DNA from: Steromphala cineraria
Lineage: Eukaryota > Mollusca > Gastropoda > Trochida > Trochidae
Direction: 5' to 3'
Assembly: GCA_916613615.1 (NCBI GenBank)
Contig: OU744725.1
Location: 58,288,575 to 58,352,574, forward strand
Length of the DNA stretch: 64,000 bases
Position 1 is the stretch's first letter. Every line of letters starts with the position of its first letter. The translations under genes and the position numbers were made by a program. Under the pieces are notes generated by a model, which was not told where the DNA came from, did not search any database, and was given only the letters and a program-made list of their open reading frames with translations. Of this stretch, positions 63,221 through 64,000 are shown in pieces.

Positions 63221-63585
63221 TTAAAGGGGCAGTAGCACGTTTTTAGGGGGAATATAAGGTGATGTCAGGAAAATGAAAATAAATGGTTCCAATTGAGAGA
63301 TAATGTATTTAAACTAAATGAAGCAGTAATAATTCAAATATATAACGTAAAGTCAAGCCATGCGATTCCTTTATCTTACGCAAAATGAATTAAAGGTGTT
63401 CACAGAAAAATGGCCGCCAATGGAATTTATGTGAATCCTCATACTTTGTCCTCTGACTATTGATGATTGGCTTGTGTAATGACATTGTTGACACTGTCAA
63501 TATAATACATTTAGCATTAACTAACAATTATCAGTGAAATAATTAAAATATAAAATTATCAAAAAACGTGCTACTGCCCCTTTAA
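63221..63585 (+). mobile_element. TTAA-type MITE, copy 7 (365 bp)
   Basis: TTAAAGGGGCAGTAGCACG ... CGTGCTACTGCCCCTTTAA with TTAA flanks; the best-preserved copy near the right edge. Confidence 0.9.
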
Positions 63586-64000
63586 GGATGTCCGCTCCTT
63601 ACCGTTAACCTTTAAAAATGAAATATGATTAAGGAAAGATTTTTTCTCATCTTTATTTACTTCATATTTACATCATTTACATACTTCAAATGAAATAAAG
63701 AAAATGTGACTTTAGAACCTCTAAAACGTGCTTAAACAGCATAAATGGCCTTAATTTGACCTTTAAAGGGGGGGTTTCAGGTACATTTTTTGTCAAAGCT
63801 TTAAAAAACCCACACTACCATATATATTTTTTCATTGATTTCGGTAGGGTAACATGAACTTTTTAACATATCACAAAAAGCAAAAAAGTTTTTTCTCATT
63901 TTCCCATAGACTCCCATGTTAAAATTGTACTGAAACCCACTATCTTACAGGCGTCATATCTCGGAAAAAAACACACTACCCCAGGGATGCAGATTCAAAT
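63586..64000. other. Window end, nothing recognised
   Basis: AT-rich sequence with aaaggggggg and several aaaaaacc tracts. No exon or known repeat could be supported. Confidence 0.3.

Overview
This window is nuclear DNA of an animal, most likely a mollusc. It is AT-rich, its genes are split by phase-consistent introns, and it carries SINEs, MITEs and minisatellites. The most distinctive gene encodes a large secreted protein built like molluscan nacre proteins of the lustrin/perlwapin type. All exon models come from reading splice signals and from remembered human protein families; no search was run.

Layout. (1) 1188-2109, minus strand: the first two coding exons of an unrecognised gene with an acidic N-terminus, continuing off the left edge. 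(2) 2110-9539: repeat-rich sequence without a convincing gene. (3) 9540-24487, plus strand: five coding exons for a predicted 3,697-residue secreted protein. Its order is signal peptide, Thr/Gln-rich region with 55-residue repeats, a lustrin-type cysteine domain, 32 exact-length 39-residue repeats, a basic region, and four WAP domains. (4) 27888-35842, minus strand: TMEM138 (ciliary transition zone), complete in four coding exons, 161 residues. (5) 38220 to about 62515, plus strand: TUBGCP2 (gamma-tubulin complex component 2), 29 coding exons found, with only the last few C-terminal residues unresolved. TMEM138 and TUBGCP2 lie head to head about 2.4 kb apart, so a ciliary gene and a centrosomal gene may share a promoter region.

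Main observations. TUBGCP2 introns 17 and 20 have all marks of U12-type AT-AC introns: ATATCCTTT donors, CCTTGAC or TTCCTTAAC branch sites, and AC acceptors 9 nt downstream. Several splice donors in TUBGCP2 and TMEM138 have become the start of tandem repeats that copy the exon end plus its donor, or the donor flank. The repeat landscape holds at least six non-autonomous element families. Several are supported by target-site duplications readable in the sequence: TTAA, 8 bp hAT-like, 9 bp Mutator-like, and a 14 bp duplication around a tRNA-derived SINE.
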